From: a virus
Length of the DNA stretch: 64,000 nt
Virus record (IMG/VR): IMGVR_UViG_3300025728_000008
Location: 62,001 to 126,000 of that record
Strand: one strand, 5' to 3'
A program made the translations under genes and the position numbers. Under the pieces are notes generated by a model. The model did not search any database, was not told the origin of the DNA, and was given only the letters and a program-made list of their open reading frames with translations. Of this stretch, positions 22,610 through 31,765 are shown piece by piece. Within the stretch, counting starts at the first letter, position 1, and each line of letters opens with the position of its first letter.

Positions 22610-23851
22610 ATGCGGTCATATACGAATAAACAAGGTGACAAAATTTCTGTAACAGAAGACCATTTGAATACAGCAGTACAGATTAAATTAGAATTACAAA
22701 AGGCTTCCCCTTCTGGATTATGTCAATGGGCGGTCTTAGTAAAAATGATGGAAGAAGAAGGTTATTTTGATGCAGACAATAATGAATCCTATCGTTGTCT
22801 TATAAAAGCATATCAAGATAAAATCGGCAAACTTCCAACTCGTGAAAAGCGTGAAAACTTTGTATCTGATAAGTTACTTACTTCTATTAAAAACAAAGTT
22901 GGAGAAATCTACATTGCAAAACGTGCCAATCAAGGTGTGTTAAAAGAATTAAATAAAGTAAAACGAGATGTAACAGATTCTATTTTAGTTGCAGAAGAAA
23001 TTCGTGAAGTATTAGAAAATTATGATTTTACAGAATTACAATTTAAAGCAGAAGAACTTAAAATTAATAACAAAGCTAAAATGATTGTTAGTTTGTCAGA
23101 TTTACATATTGGGGCATTAGTGGATAATAAGGTGAATAAATACAATTTTGAAATTGCTAAAAACCGTTTATCAAAATATTTAAACAGATTAATTGCAGAA
23201 ATTAAGATTAATGGAATCACAGATGTATATGTAATGAATACAGGAGATACAATTGAACATTCCTCTATGAGATTTGGTCAAGGAGCAGGAATTGAATTTA
23301 CATATTCAGAACAGATTGTAAGAGCATCTGATATCATTCAGAAGTTTCTAATGGCTCTCTCAGAGCATGTAAATGTAACATATGCAGGTATAGCTGGCAA
23401 TCATGACCGTGTGGATGGAGACAAAAATAAAAGTCTTGATGGAGACCATGCAGTAAAGGCTATAAACTATACAATTGAGCAATTCATTATTAATACGAAG
23501 AATACAAGAATTAAATACGAACAAGCAGAAGATTACAAGCATACATTTACTTTTGGTGGAAAGAACGTATTAGCGTTACATGGAGATTTAGATAATCAGA
23601 ATGATGCAAAATTACTATCTACACATTCAGAGCTTGACGGAATTGAATATGACTTAGTATTAATGGGTCACACACATACAAGATTTGTGAAAGAAGTTTT
23701 CGACAACAAATTTATTTCAGTTAGTGCGAGTTTAAAAGGTGCAGATAATTTTTCAGTTAATAAGTTGAGAAAGGTTTCCTCACCGTCACAAAGCTATCAC
23801 ATTATTCATGAAGATGGCGAAATTGAAGTGCGATGGGTAACTTTTAAATGA
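22610..23851 (+). CDS. calcineurin-like metallophosphoesterase, 413 aa
   Basis: Two-metal phosphoesterase. Residues 1-160 are a helical N-terminal part with no recognised domain. The catalytic domain then shows all five signature blocks in order: SDLHIG (about 162-167), NTGDTIEH (about 210-217), AGNHDRVD (about 262-269), ALHGDLD, and MGHTHTRF. This is the Mre11/SbcD-type motif set, so nuclease, phosphodiesterase or phosphatase activity is possible. Start ATG 22610 follows TTGGAGTGATTGAGAT. SPbeta carries a similar gene beside yonK. Probably acts in DNA maturation before packaging; this is inference. Confidence 0.85.
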   Translation: MRSYTNKQGDKISVTEDHLNTAVQIKLELQKASPSGLCQWAVLVKMMEEEGYFDADNNESYRCLIKAYQDKIGKLPTREKRENFVSDKLLTSIKNKVGEIYIAKRANQGVLKELNKVKRDVTDSILVAEEIREVLENYDFTELQFKAEELKINNKAKMIVSLSDLHIGALVDNKVNKYNFEIAKNRLSKYLNRLIAEIKINGITDVYVMNTGDTIEHSSMRFGQGAGIEFTYSEQIVRASDIIQKFLMALSEHVNVTYAGIAGNHDRVDGDKNKSLDGDHAVKAINYTIEQFIINTKNTRIKYEQAEDYKHTFTFGGKNVLALHGDLDNQNDAKLLSTHSELDGIEYDLVLMGHTHTRFVKEVFDNKFISVSASLKGADNFSVNKLRKVSSPSQSYHIIHEDGEIEVRWVTFK

Positions 23852-23875
23852 AAAACATTTTAATAAGAAAGAAGA

Positions 23876-24433
23876 TTGATGATGATGATGAATGAAGAAA
23901 GATTGGAATTGTTGGAGTATTTAAAAACTTTATCGGAATTGAATAAGAATGGATTCAAGTGTGGCAAAGAAATTACAGATGTATTAACAAGCCTACATAA
24001 GAATGGATACAATTTTGACAATGAAGAAACAGAAAGATTAAAAAGATTTGAAGAAATTGAAAAGAAATTAAAATTGGAAATTGCTTTTTCTGGAGATAAG
24101 CAGAAGCCAATGTATGGAAAATTAATTCGAGTATCAGAAAAAGAAAGAGGGTTAGGAAAGACTACATTATTGATTAATGCATCTTTAAAATATGATATCC
24201 CAATAGTTGTTGGTACAAAACACTTAATAGATGTTGTGAAGAAAAAAGCAAAAGCAATGTATGGTGAAAAAACAGAAGTCTCAGTATTATTAGCTAGTGA
24301 AGACCAGTTAGCAGGACGTAGGTTGCCTAATGGTGTTTTAATAGATTGTCAAATTGGTTTATTCGATTATATGACAGTTAAGAAGTGGTGTTTAATCCGT
24401 GGTGGATTCTATCATGACAGAGAATTTATTTAA
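23876..24433 (+). CDS. P-loop NTPase-like protein, 185 aa
   Basis: Residues 91-97 (RGLGKTT) form a Walker A after the strand KLIRVSE, and VLIDCQIGLFDY (about 154-165) can serve as a Walker B-like strand. The N-terminal 70 residues are helical. It is shorter than most ATPases and lacks further motifs. The start is uncertain: a run TTG ATG ATG ATG ATG offers several, and the Shine-Dalgarno is weak (AAGAAAGA). It lies between the phosphoesterase and the small terminase, so a role in packaging or replication is plausible. Confidence 0.62.
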   Translation: MMMMMNEERLELLEYLKTLSELNKNGFKCGKEITDVLTSLHKNGYNFDNEETERLKRFEEIEKKLKLEIAFSGDKQKPMYGKLIRVSEKERGLGKTTLLINASLKYDIPIVVGTKHLIDVVKKKAKAMYGEKTEVSVLLASEDQLAGRRLPNGVLIDCQIGLFDYMTVKKWCLIRGGFYHDREFI

Positions 24434-24561
24434 GATAAAAGAGCGATTTTATCAAAATACATACAAAAGTGCTTTGTAAAGCACTAATATATGAAGGGTA
24501 TTTTAAAGTGTCTCAATCGCAACTCTCCCTGTGGTTGGGACATCTAATAAATATCCTTTTC
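24433..24561 (+). promoter_or_regulatory. structured leader before the small terminase gene
   Basis: Three helices can form. GATAAAA/TTTTATC follows the stop codon. AGTGCTT/AAAGCACT lies about 24473-24487. Then a closing stem GAAGGGTATTT (24493-24503)/AAATATCCTTTTC (24549-24561) encloses TGTCTCAA (24509-24516)/TTGGGACA (24535-24542). No T run follows. The pairing is too regular for chance and suggests a cis-acting RNA. Confidence 0.45.
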
Positions 24562-24588
24562 ATATTGTGTGTAAAAGGAGTGAAGTAA

Positions 24589-25497
24589 TTGAGTACTAGG
24601 AAGAAAAAAGAGCCAACGCCTAAAAAGGAATGTTCATCTTGTGGTAATAACAAGGCAGTAACATATTTCTTTAAGGTTGATAGTCCACTGTTTCCAGATG
24701 GAAGAATTAATACGTGTCGTGATTGTGTTCGTAAACAAGTTGATATAAATGACTTAGAACAAGTAATTACATTCTTACGACAAATTGATAAACCTTTTAA
24801 TCAGAAGTATTGGGATGAAGCATTAAAATCTAAGAATCATCCACTAGGAGAATATGTTCGTAAAATAAACTCTCTTAATCAAGTAAAAGATAAAAGCTTT
24901 GATGATAGTCCTGCTGTTGGTATCGGTACTAGTCTTGATATCCAAGCTTCACAAGCCCTTGATACAATTGAAAGGGAAGATGGAGAGATTATTGAGTATT
25001 CTGATTCACTAGTTTCACGTTGGGGAATCGGATACCAAAAGCATGAATACTTACGATTAGAGAAGTATTACCAAGACATGATGATGAGTTATGAAATTAA
25101 AGATATCAACCATCGTCAAATGTTAAAGAATTTAGCAAAATTATCTGTAGAATTAGATAATGCATTAGCAAGAAAAGATTTTACACAGTATAGTAAGATT
25201 AATAAAGAATATGACATTATGTTGAAGTCTTCTGGTTTCAGACCAGTAGATAAAAAGAGTGGTTCAGAAGCTAGTGGTATGATGTCATTCTCTCAAGTTT
25301 GGGCAGAAATTGAAAAAGAAGGATTTGTTCCACCTAAACTTATTGACTTTAAAAAAGATGACATTGATTACATGTTAATGTATTACCAACAATTCGTACA
25401 GAGATTAGTTGACAAGCCTGTTACTGTTGAGCCAGATACAGAGTGGCGAGATGAGGTTATAGACTATGAATCAGAATCAGAAGAAGAAGAAAACTAA
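24589..25497 (+). CDS. probable small terminase subunit with zinc ribbon, 302 aa
   Basis: Start TTG at 24589, 7 nt after AAAGGAGTGA. The N-terminus carries a four-cysteine zinc motif (CSSCG at about 15-19 and CRDC at about 42-45). The rest is helical, with a C-terminal acidic tail. It lies directly before, and overlaps by 32 bp, the large terminase gene, the standard place for the small subunit that recognises the packaging site. There is no clear helix-turn-helix, so the assignment is from position and the zinc ribbon. Confidence 0.68.
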   Translation: MSTRKKKEPTPKKECSSCGNNKAVTYFFKVDSPLFPDGRINTCRDCVRKQVDINDLEQVITFLRQIDKPFNQKYWDEALKSKNHPLGEYVRKINSLNQVKDKSFDDSPAVGIGTSLDIQASQALDTIEREDGEIIEYSDSLVSRWGIGYQKHEYLRLEKYYQDMMMSYEIKDINHRQMLKNLAKLSVELDNALARKDFTQYSKINKEYDIMLKSSGFRPVDKKSGSEASGMMSFSQVWAEIEKEGFVPPKLIDFKKDDIDYMLMYYQQFVQRLVDKPVTVEPDTEWRDEVIDYESESEEEEN

Positions 25498-27166
25498 TGG
25501 TGGCACTTATGATGCTGTTAAGGATGAATTTAGAAAATCCTTATCGTTCTTTAGAGAATACCCAGACTATTTTATAGATTATATTAAAACAGATATTACA
25601 CGTTTTGACTTAACACCATTCCAACGTGTTTTCTTGAGGTCATTCTTTAGAAATAAAAAAGTAGGAATAGTGGCAAGTCGTGGTATTTCTAAGACTTACA
25701 TAGATGTAATGGCGCATTATTTAAAATGTATGATGTATCCAGATGCTAGTATCTGTTTAGCAATGCCTACAAAAACTCAGTCAGCTAAAGTTGTTCAAGA
25801 GAAAGTAGAAGAACTTTGGAGAGATTATCCTATCTTAAAGAATGAGTTATTGGATTGGAAGTTCCAAAAGGATTATGTGAGCTTAAAATTCCGAAATGGT
25901 TCATCACTTGATACTTTAACAGTTGGAGAATCATCTCGTGGTCTACGTGCAAATGGTATTGCATTAGAAGAGATTGTTGATGAGAAAATGGATAGAGATA
26001 CAATCAATAACGTTATCCTTCCAATCTTAGCACAACCACGTATGACAAAGCATGGTGCAGACCCTAATGAATATTCAAAGACTCAAGCATATATCACTAC
26101 TGCTTCACATAAACAATCTTATTGTTATGAGAAATACATGGAATTGTTCAATGAAATGGTTAATGGACAACCTACTATTGTATTAGGTAGTTCTTATGAA
26201 ATGGGTACAAGATTTGGTACATTAGATTTTGCAGATGTTATTGAGAAGAAAAATTCAGCTACATATTCTCCTTTATCATTTGATAGAGAGTATGGAAGTA
26301 TTTTTACAGGTTCAAATGAACGTTCACTAGTAACTGTTGAAGAGATTACTAGATGTAGAACTGTTGAAGAAGCAGAGTTTAGGGTTGACCCTAATACAGC
26401 TAAGAAAAAAGATAAAGATGCAATTTACGTTCTTGCTTATGATATTGCTCGTGCAGAAGGTAAACAGACTGCTAACTCATCTTTAGCTGTAATTAAAGCT
26501 GTTCCTCGTGGAGATGGAACATTCCAGAAGTTCTTAGTAAATATGTTTACTAAAGAAGGTACACACTTTCATGAACAAGCATTATTCTTGAAAAAGAAAG
26601 TAGTAGAATATAATGCAAGTGTTTTAGTTCTTGACCATAACGGTATTGGTCGAGGGGTTACAGATGTTCTTGTAACAGAGATTGATGCAAACCCACCATA
26701 TAGTGTAACTAACGATGATAGATATGATAGATATAAGAAAGCAAATAGTGTTCCTATGTTGCATCTAATCCAAGCGCAAGCAAAAGATTCTAAGAATACG
26801 AATATCGTAAACGTATTTATGTCAACGATTCAGAATGGTGACATCTTTATGTTGAAGTCAGAATCAAATATGCGAAGTATTATTAGAGATAGAGATGGAA
26901 ACAGATTAGCTGAAAAGCTTATGCCACACATTCAAGTTGACAGAATGATTGATGAAATCATGAACTTAGAATATGTACAGACAGGAAATACAACAAATGT
27001 TAAACAGATTTCTAGAAGTATTGAGAAAGATAGATATTCTGCTTTAGCTTATGGAGTTTTCTATCTATATCAATTAGAACAAAAAAATAAGCAAAGAAAG
27101 AAACAAAGTTTCGATGCTTCAAGTTTCTTTGCAGTCAAAGAAGCTAAATACAGAATTTGGAATTAA
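25466..27166 (+). CDS. terL: large terminase subunit, 566 aa
   Basis: DNA-packaging motor and nuclease. The ATPase domain has the terminase Walker A VASRGISKT (69-77) and a Walker B-like strand GIALEEIVDE (about 171-180). The C-terminal RNase H-type nuclease shows YDIARAEG with D326 and LVLDHNGIGRG with D390, and the final acidic residue is probably in the region RMIDEIMNLE. It docks on the portal and cuts concatemeric DNA. Start ATG at 25466, overlapping the previous gene by 32 bp, with GAGGTT upstream. The length is usual for siphophages of this size. Confidence 0.93.
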   Translation: MNQNQKKKKTNGGTYDAVKDEFRKSLSFFREYPDYFIDYIKTDITRFDLTPFQRVFLRSFFRNKKVGIVASRGISKTYIDVMAHYLKCMMYPDASICLAMPTKTQSAKVVQEKVEELWRDYPILKNELLDWKFQKDYVSLKFRNGSSLDTLTVGESSRGLRANGIALEEIVDEKMDRDTINNVILPILAQPRMTKHGADPNEYSKTQAYITTASHKQSYCYEKYMELFNEMVNGQPTIVLGSSYEMGTRFGTLDFADVIEKKNSATYSPLSFDREYGSIFTGSNERSLVTVEEITRCRTVEEAEFRVDPNTAKKKDKDAIYVLAYDIARAEGKQTANSSLAVIKAVPRGDGTFQKFLVNMFTKEGTHFHEQALFLKKKVVEYNASVLVLDHNGIGRGVTDVLVTEIDANPPYSVTNDDRYDRYKKANSVPMLHLIQAQAKDSKNTNIVNVFMSTIQNGDIFMLKSESNMRSIIRDRDGNRLAEKLMPHIQVDRMIDEIMNLEYVQTGNTTNVKQISRSIEKDRYSALAYGVFYLYQLEQKNKQRKKQSFDASSFFAVKEAKYRIWN

Positions 27167-27178
27167 TAGGAGGTGTAA

Positions 27179-28678
27179 TTGTTGGAACAAGCTAAAGAAA
27201 CAACGGAAAGAAAAAGTCTTATGCAATTTGATAGAATGGCTTTTCAAAGATTGATTGTTAATGATTTGAAGAAGTCAAGAGATGGACGTAAATTTTTCAA
27301 GAAATATACTCAAAAAGAAGTTCGTGAAATTGTTGAAAATTTCAGAGAAGAAAAAAATCAATTAGCTCTTATTGAGATTTCTAATGGATTATTTGCAAAG
27401 AGTCCTCAGTATCAACGTTTAATATGGTATCTTTCTAATATGGCATTATTCTCACATGTTATTACTCCTATTAAGGATATCAGAAAACTTAATAAAAGTA
27501 AAGTACATAAGCAGTACACTGAAATAGGTGAACTTGTTAAGCTTATGGAATTACGTCATGAGATGTCAAAAGTCTTATCGACAGCTTTTAAAGAAGATGT
27601 TTTCTATGGATATATTCATAGAGATAAAAAATCATTCTACATTCAACCTATTAAATATGATATTTGTAGAATCACATCTGTAGAAGATGGTGTTTTCAAC
27701 TATAGTATTGACATGAGATACTTTGAGAAAGACGAAGAAAGACTTGTACAATATGGGAAAGAAGTCCAAGAAAAATACTTTAACTGGAAAAAGGTTAAAA
27801 GTGTAAATGGAAAAGTAGATTCATTTATTGAACTTAGTGCAGAAAATACTATCTGTATTAAAATTAATGAGAATATGACTAATGAAATCTTCCCTCCATT
27901 TGCAGGTTCGTTTGATGCAATCTTTGATATCGAAGGATTTAAAGAATTGCGTAAGACAAAAGAAGAACTAGGTAACTATATGATTTTAACTCAACAGCTA
28001 CCTATGAGACCAGACAGTGAAGATAATAATGATTTCGCTATTGATGAAGATACAATGAGATTCTTCCATGAGATGGCAAGTAATACTGTCCCAGATAATG
28101 TTGGTATTATCACATCTCCAATGAAAATTGAGCCAGTTAAGTTTGAAAGAGATAGAGCAGATAGTGATGGCGTTCAAAAGGCACAACGTGACCTTTGGGA
28201 CGGATTAGGAGTTTCTAACCTGTTATTCGGTGCAGATAAATCTACTTCACAAGGATTAACAATGTCTATCAAATCAGATGAGCAAATTGTTTTCGGTGTA
28301 TTGACACAGATACAAAGATGGCTTAATAGATATTTAAAAAATGAATTTAAAGATTTAATGTTTAATATAAATATACTGCATGTAACTCAATACAACAGAG
28401 ATGAAATGTTCAAGATGTATTTAGAAGCAGGACAGTATGGTGTTCCAGTTAAGAGTCATGTTTGTGCGGTTGTTGGTTTAGACCCAATCGAAACAATGAA
28501 TATGGCATATCTGGAAAACGATATATTAGAAATGCAAGATAACTTTGTTCCTATGATGTCTTCACACACAATGGGTGGAGAAGAGTTAGCACAACAAACA
28601 GATGGAAGACCGAAGAAAGACCCTAAAAAGGTATCGGATGAAACTGCTCGTGCAAAGGACAAACCAAACGCAGAATAA
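27179..28678 (+). CDS. portal protein, 499 aa
   Basis: Follows the large terminase by 12 nt, with AGGAGG before adjacent TTG codons at 27179 and 27182; either could be the start. Composition and length fit a dodecameric portal. There is a mixed N-terminal wing, the DTMRFFHEMASN helix and a core block (about 335-370, QRDLWDGLGVSNLLFG then STSQGLTMSIKSDEQ) typical of SPP1-like portals. The C-terminal 30 residues are polar (DPKKVSDETARAKDK). It connects terminase, head and tail. The assignment rests on order and on this pattern. Confidence 0.85.
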   Translation: MLEQAKETTERKSLMQFDRMAFQRLIVNDLKKSRDGRKFFKKYTQKEVREIVENFREEKNQLALIEISNGLFAKSPQYQRLIWYLSNMALFSHVITPIKDIRKLNKSKVHKQYTEIGELVKLMELRHEMSKVLSTAFKEDVFYGYIHRDKKSFYIQPIKYDICRITSVEDGVFNYSIDMRYFEKDEERLVQYGKEVQEKYFNWKKVKSVNGKVDSFIELSAENTICIKINENMTNEIFPPFAGSFDAIFDIEGFKELRKTKEELGNYMILTQQLPMRPDSEDNNDFAIDEDTMRFFHEMASNTVPDNVGIITSPMKIEPVKFERDRADSDGVQKAQRDLWDGLGVSNLLFGADKSTSQGLTMSIKSDEQIVFGVLTQIQRWLNRYLKNEFKDLMFNINILHVTQYNRDEMFKMYLEAGQYGVPVKSHVCAVVGLDPIETMNMAYLENDILEMQDNFVPMMSSHTMGGEELAQQTDGRPKKDPKKVSDETARAKDKPNAE

Positions 28679-28701
28679 ATCTTTAAAGGAGGTGAAAGGG
28701 A

Positions 28702-30111
28702 ATGGGTAAGAAATTAGACTTTCAAGTAAGTATTAGTGATGTCAAAAAATTCCATCCTCAATTCTCCACCTGTAAAGTAAGAACGCTCTACACTGGTGAT
28801 AACCGTAATATGTCTCATATCACGCCAGAAGCGGTTGAAAAAGCTTTACCTACTGCTTTTAACATTCCTATCGTTGGCGAGTTCTCGATGGAAGCTAAAG
28901 ACTATAAAGGTCATGGTGGAAAGATAGATTTAGATACTTATAAATATGTACATACTACTAAGCCTTATGGAGTTGTGCCAGAATCAGCTACATTTAGTTG
29001 GGAAAAGGTTGAAGACAAAGATGGAGTAACCCGTGATTATTTAGTTATTGAGGGTTGCGTTTTATGGACAGGTAGATATGAAGAAGCTTTTAGCATTGTT
29101 GAAAGAGGTAAAGGTCAATCAATGGAGATTGAAGTTGTTACTGGAGAATGGGTAGAAGAATCTGAAACTTATCGTATTGATGATTTCATTTTCTCTGGAC
29201 TATGTATTCTAGGTGACGAAGTTGAACCTGCCTTTGAGAGTGCTAACATTTCAGCTTATTCATTTGAAGATACAGATTCATTCAAAGAAGAGTTTGCTCA
29301 GATGAAATCAGAGTTTGCTCAAATGATGATTGAATTGAAAGATTCTTTAGATATAAACAAGGAGGGTATTAATTTGACTTTACAAGAATTATTACAAAAG
29401 TATTCGATTTCTGCTGACGAATTAACAGAAGCAGGAGTAGTTGTTGAAGGTCTTGAAGGTGAAAACTTAGAGTCTGTTATTTCTGATTTCGCTAAGAAAA
29501 AGAAAGACGAAGAAGAAGAAAAAGCTAAAAAAGACGAAGAGAAAAAGCCAGAAGACAATAAAGACAACAAAGAGCAAAAACCAGAAGACAACAAGGATTC
29601 TAAGCCAGAGGATGAAAAGAAACCAACAGGTGATGACAAAGAGAAAAAACCTGCTGATGAAAAGAAACCTGTAGACGAAGAAGAAGAAAAGAAAAAGAAG
29701 AAAAAAGAAAAAGGTAAATTCTCTAATGCAGAAGACCAAGCAGATTACGATGCACTTTTAGCTTCTTATAATACTGTTGTTGCTGAAAATTCACAATTAA
29801 AAGCATTCAAAAAAGCTGTTGAAGATGCAGACCACGAAGCTAAAGTTGCAGAAGCAATCGTTGAATTAGGATTAACTAATGAAGATGAGGGTGTAACAGA
29901 AATCGTTGAAAACGCTCATAGCTTCACTTTAGAGCAAGTTAAAGAAAAATGTTACAGTATTTTAGGTCGCAAAGCATTTGCTAACAGACAAAACTTTTCT
30001 GCTAAACCAGAAAACAAAAATATTAAATTACCATTAGGTAACAAAAACAATGAAGAAGAGACACCAAAACAATATGGTGGATTATTCGAAAAATACTTAG
30101 ATAAAAAATAA
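28702..30111 (+). CDS. prohead protease fused to scaffold, 469 aa
   Basis: The N-terminal 200 residues (KVRTLYTGDNRNMSHITPEA..., FNIPIVGEF) match the phage XkdF-like prohead protease type; H71 and S140 (GKGQSMEIEV) are likely catalytic. Residues 225-469 form a scaffold part: helical segment, a long lysine/glutamate/proline low-complexity stretch (about 265-340) and a C-terminal coiled coil ending LFEKYLDKK. Inside the gene an AAGGAGGG lies 7 nt before an in-frame TTG at 29374, so the scaffold can also be made alone, as in lambda C/Nu3. Protease matures the capsid after assembly. Confidence 0.82.
   Translation: MGKKLDFQVSISDVKKFHPQFSTCKVRTLYTGDNRNMSHITPEAVEKALPTAFNIPIVGEFSMEAKDYKGHGGKIDLDTYKYVHTTKPYGVVPESATFSWEKVEDKDGVTRDYLVIEGCVLWTGRYEEAFSIVERGKGQSMEIEVVTGEWVEESETYRIDDFIFSGLCILGDEVEPAFESANISAYSFEDTDSFKEEFAQMKSEFAQMMIELKDSLDINKEGINLTLQELLQKYSISADELTEAGVVVEGLEGENLESVISDFAKKKKDEEEEKAKKDEEKKPEDNKDNKEQKPEDNKDSKPEDEKKPTGDDKEKKPADEKKPVDEEEEKKKKKKEKGKFSNAEDQADYDALLASYNTVVAENSQLKAFKKAVEDADHEAKVAEAIVELGLTNEDEGVTEIVENAHSFTLEQVKEKCYSILGRKAFANRQNFSAKPENKNIKLPLGNKNNEEETPKQYGGLFEKYLDKK
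29374..30111 (+). CDS. nested in-frame scaffold protein, 245 aa (candidate)
   Basis: A strong internal Shine-Dalgarno AAGGAGGG (29359-29366) stands 7 nt before TTG at codon 225 of the protease gene, in the same frame. The product would lack the protease and keep the helical, KE-rich and C-terminal coiled parts, as expected for an internal scaffold. The lambda Nu3 arrangement is the precedent. The start codon and spacing are visible; expression is inference. Confidence 0.6.
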   Translation: MTLQELLQKYSISADELTEAGVVVEGLEGENLESVISDFAKKKKDEEEEKAKKDEEKKPEDNKDNKEQKPEDNKDSKPEDEKKPTGDDKEKKPADEKKPVDEEEEKKKKKKEKGKFSNAEDQADYDALLASYNTVVAENSQLKAFKKAVEDADHEAKVAEAIVELGLTNEDEGVTEIVENAHSFTLEQVKEKCYSILGRKAFANRQNFSAKPENKNIKLPLGNKNNEEETPKQYGGLFEKYLDKK

Positions 30112-30139
30112 GTTAAGAAATTATTAGGAGGAAATTATA

Positions 30140-30658
30140 ATGGCTATTTATGTTGTTCGTAAAGACATTTTAAATTCAGGCAAAGTTGGTAACTTAGAGT
30201 CTGTAATCGTACATAACGCAGGAGGTACTGCTGTAGAAATTCACAATGGTGTTTTCGTTACATTAGGAGACTTAATGGACGTTCGTAACCCACGTGAAAC
30301 TTTCAAAGCTACATTAACTAAAGCAGGAGACCACAAAGGTGAGGTTTATTTCATTCACAATGCAGAGGTAATGTATGACGAAAGATTATACAAATTGGAA
30401 GACTACCGTTGTCCTGCAAACAAAGTTGCACGTGCTTATCACTTAACTACTGGTGACATCATCACATTCACAAAAGATTTCTTTGGTTTCGTACCAGTTG
30501 TTGGAGATAAATTAATCGTTGGTGCTAATGGTTACTTAATCAAATCAGATGCTACAACAGAAGCAGAAGCTAAAATTGTATTCCAAGTTATCGAAGATTC
30601 TGGTTATGAATTACACCAAACTGAAAAAGCATTTGCAGTACGCATTGTGCGTAAATAA
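30140..30658 (+). CDS. capsid-associated (decoration) protein, 172 aa
   Basis: AGGAGG lies 8 nt before the ATG. The protein is beta-rich without membrane segments (MAIYVVRKDILNSGKVGNLE..., VGDKLIVGANGYLIK). It lies between scaffold and capsid genes, the usual place of a head-decoration or cement protein that stabilises expanded heads. There is no specific motif, so the call is positional. Confidence 0.65.
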   Translation: MAIYVVRKDILNSGKVGNLESVIVHNAGGTAVEIHNGVFVTLGDLMDVRNPRETFKATLTKAGDHKGEVYFIHNAEVMYDERLYKLEDYRCPANKVARAYHLTTGDIITFTKDFFGFVPVVGDKLIVGANGYLIKSDATTEAEAKIVFQVIEDSGYELHQTEKAFAVRIVRK

Positions 30659-30687
30659 TTAAAGGTTTATCCAAGGAGGAAAATATA

Positions 30688-31683
30688 ATGCAAAAAGATA
30701 TTGTTAAATTAGCTGTAGATATCTCTCTAGGCAGAGTTACAAATTATTCAAAGCAAGAACAAAATGAAACATTACGTAAAGCGTTCGCTGACTTAATGGA
30801 GTTCTCATTAGAGGATGGTGGAATTTCTCGCCAAGTATTCCGTAAGCACAGAGCTGACATTTTCGAAATTTTAGAAGAAATTATCAATGAAACTTTACAC
30901 GAAGGTTTAGGTGGACAGTTTGATGGTTTCGCAGAGTATCGTAACCTTAAATGGGGCGACACTAACAAATTCAAAGTACCAGTGAAAGATATCTTCCGAG
31001 TAGCGTTGATTTCTGATGGTAATGGCGTTATGCGTAGACAGCGTTTACGTGACGACCAAGAGTTCCTAGTATCAGTTGATACTTATGGAATCGCAATCGG
31101 TGAAGACTTCCACCGCTTCTTAGCAGGGCGTGTACAATGGGCAGACTTAATGGGTCTTATCGCTGAATCATTTAAACGTGATTTAACGTTACGTATCCAT
31201 GATGCTTTAATGGCTTCATATGGTAAATACAATTCTACTTACCACTTCACAGGAAACTTAGACGAAGATAAGTTAGTAGAAACTGCAATGCACATCAAAG
31301 TACGTACTGGTGAAGATGTAGCAATTTACGGTACTAAATTAGCACTACGTCAAGTAGCTCCTGCTCAAGCAATGATTACTGACGAAATGCGTAACTACCG
31401 TAACAAAGTAGGTTACTATGGTGAAGTAGCAGGAATCGAGTTACGTGAGATTGACCAAGCTCATAACTACGGAACAGACGATTTCGCTATCAGTAACAAA
31501 ATGCTTTTAATCTTACCTCAAAACCATGAGAAAATGATTAAAGTTATCAACGAAGGAGATGCAATTATCCAAGACCAAGCGGGCGGTATCTCTGCTGACA
31601 TGATGCAAGAATACTTCATCTGTAACCGTTTCGGTATTGCAATCATCACTTCTAAAGTGTTCGGTTTCGTAAAATTACCGTAA
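30688..31683 (+). CDS. major capsid protein (HK97 fold), 331 aa
   Basis: Strong AAGGAGG precedes the ATG. The N-terminal 60 residues are helical. The core contains the P-domain-like long helix (VQWADLMGLIAESFKRDLT) and the A-domain part (NKMLLILPQNHEKMIK). It is the most codon-optimised gene around here (ACGT/CGT-rich), in line with very high expression. Downstream hairpin 31706-31725 may stabilise its mRNA. Position after the protease and before the connectors fits. HK97 fold is inferred. Confidence 0.85.
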   Translation: MQKDIVKLAVDISLGRVTNYSKQEQNETLRKAFADLMEFSLEDGGISRQVFRKHRADIFEILEEIINETLHEGLGGQFDGFAEYRNLKWGDTNKFKVPVKDIFRVALISDGNGVMRRQRLRDDQEFLVSVDTYGIAIGEDFHRFLAGRVQWADLMGLIAESFKRDLTLRIHDALMASYGKYNSTYHFTGNLDEDKLVETAMHIKVRTGEDVAIYGTKLALRQVAPAQAMITDEMRNYRNKVGYYGEVAGIELREIDQAHNYGTDDFAISNKMLLILPQNHEKMIKVINEGDAIIQDQAGGISADMMQEYFICNRFGIAIITSKVFGFVKLP

Positions 31684-31689
31684 GACGTA

Positions 31690-31731
31690 AATAATAATGG
31701 TATATCTAGGGGATTCTTCCCCTAGTATATC
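31690..31731 (+). promoter_or_regulatory. hairpin and promoter-like motif after the capsid gene
   Basis: The motif AATAATGGTATA lies at 31693-31704 with no -35. CTAGGGG (31706-31712) and CCCCTAG (31719-31725) form a 7-bp stem with a 6-nt loop. There is no T run, so it may be an mRNA-stabilising stem or partial terminator that lowers expression of the genes after the capsid gene. Confidence 0.5.
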
Positions 31732-31765
31732 ATATGAATAAAAGGATAAAAAGGAGATAATTAAA

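Noticed and set aside
29319-29739. Two minus-strand ORFs rich in Phe/Ser opposite the protease-scaffold gene
   Set aside because: They are shadows of the lysine/glutamate-rich coding region; no promoter or ribosome site.
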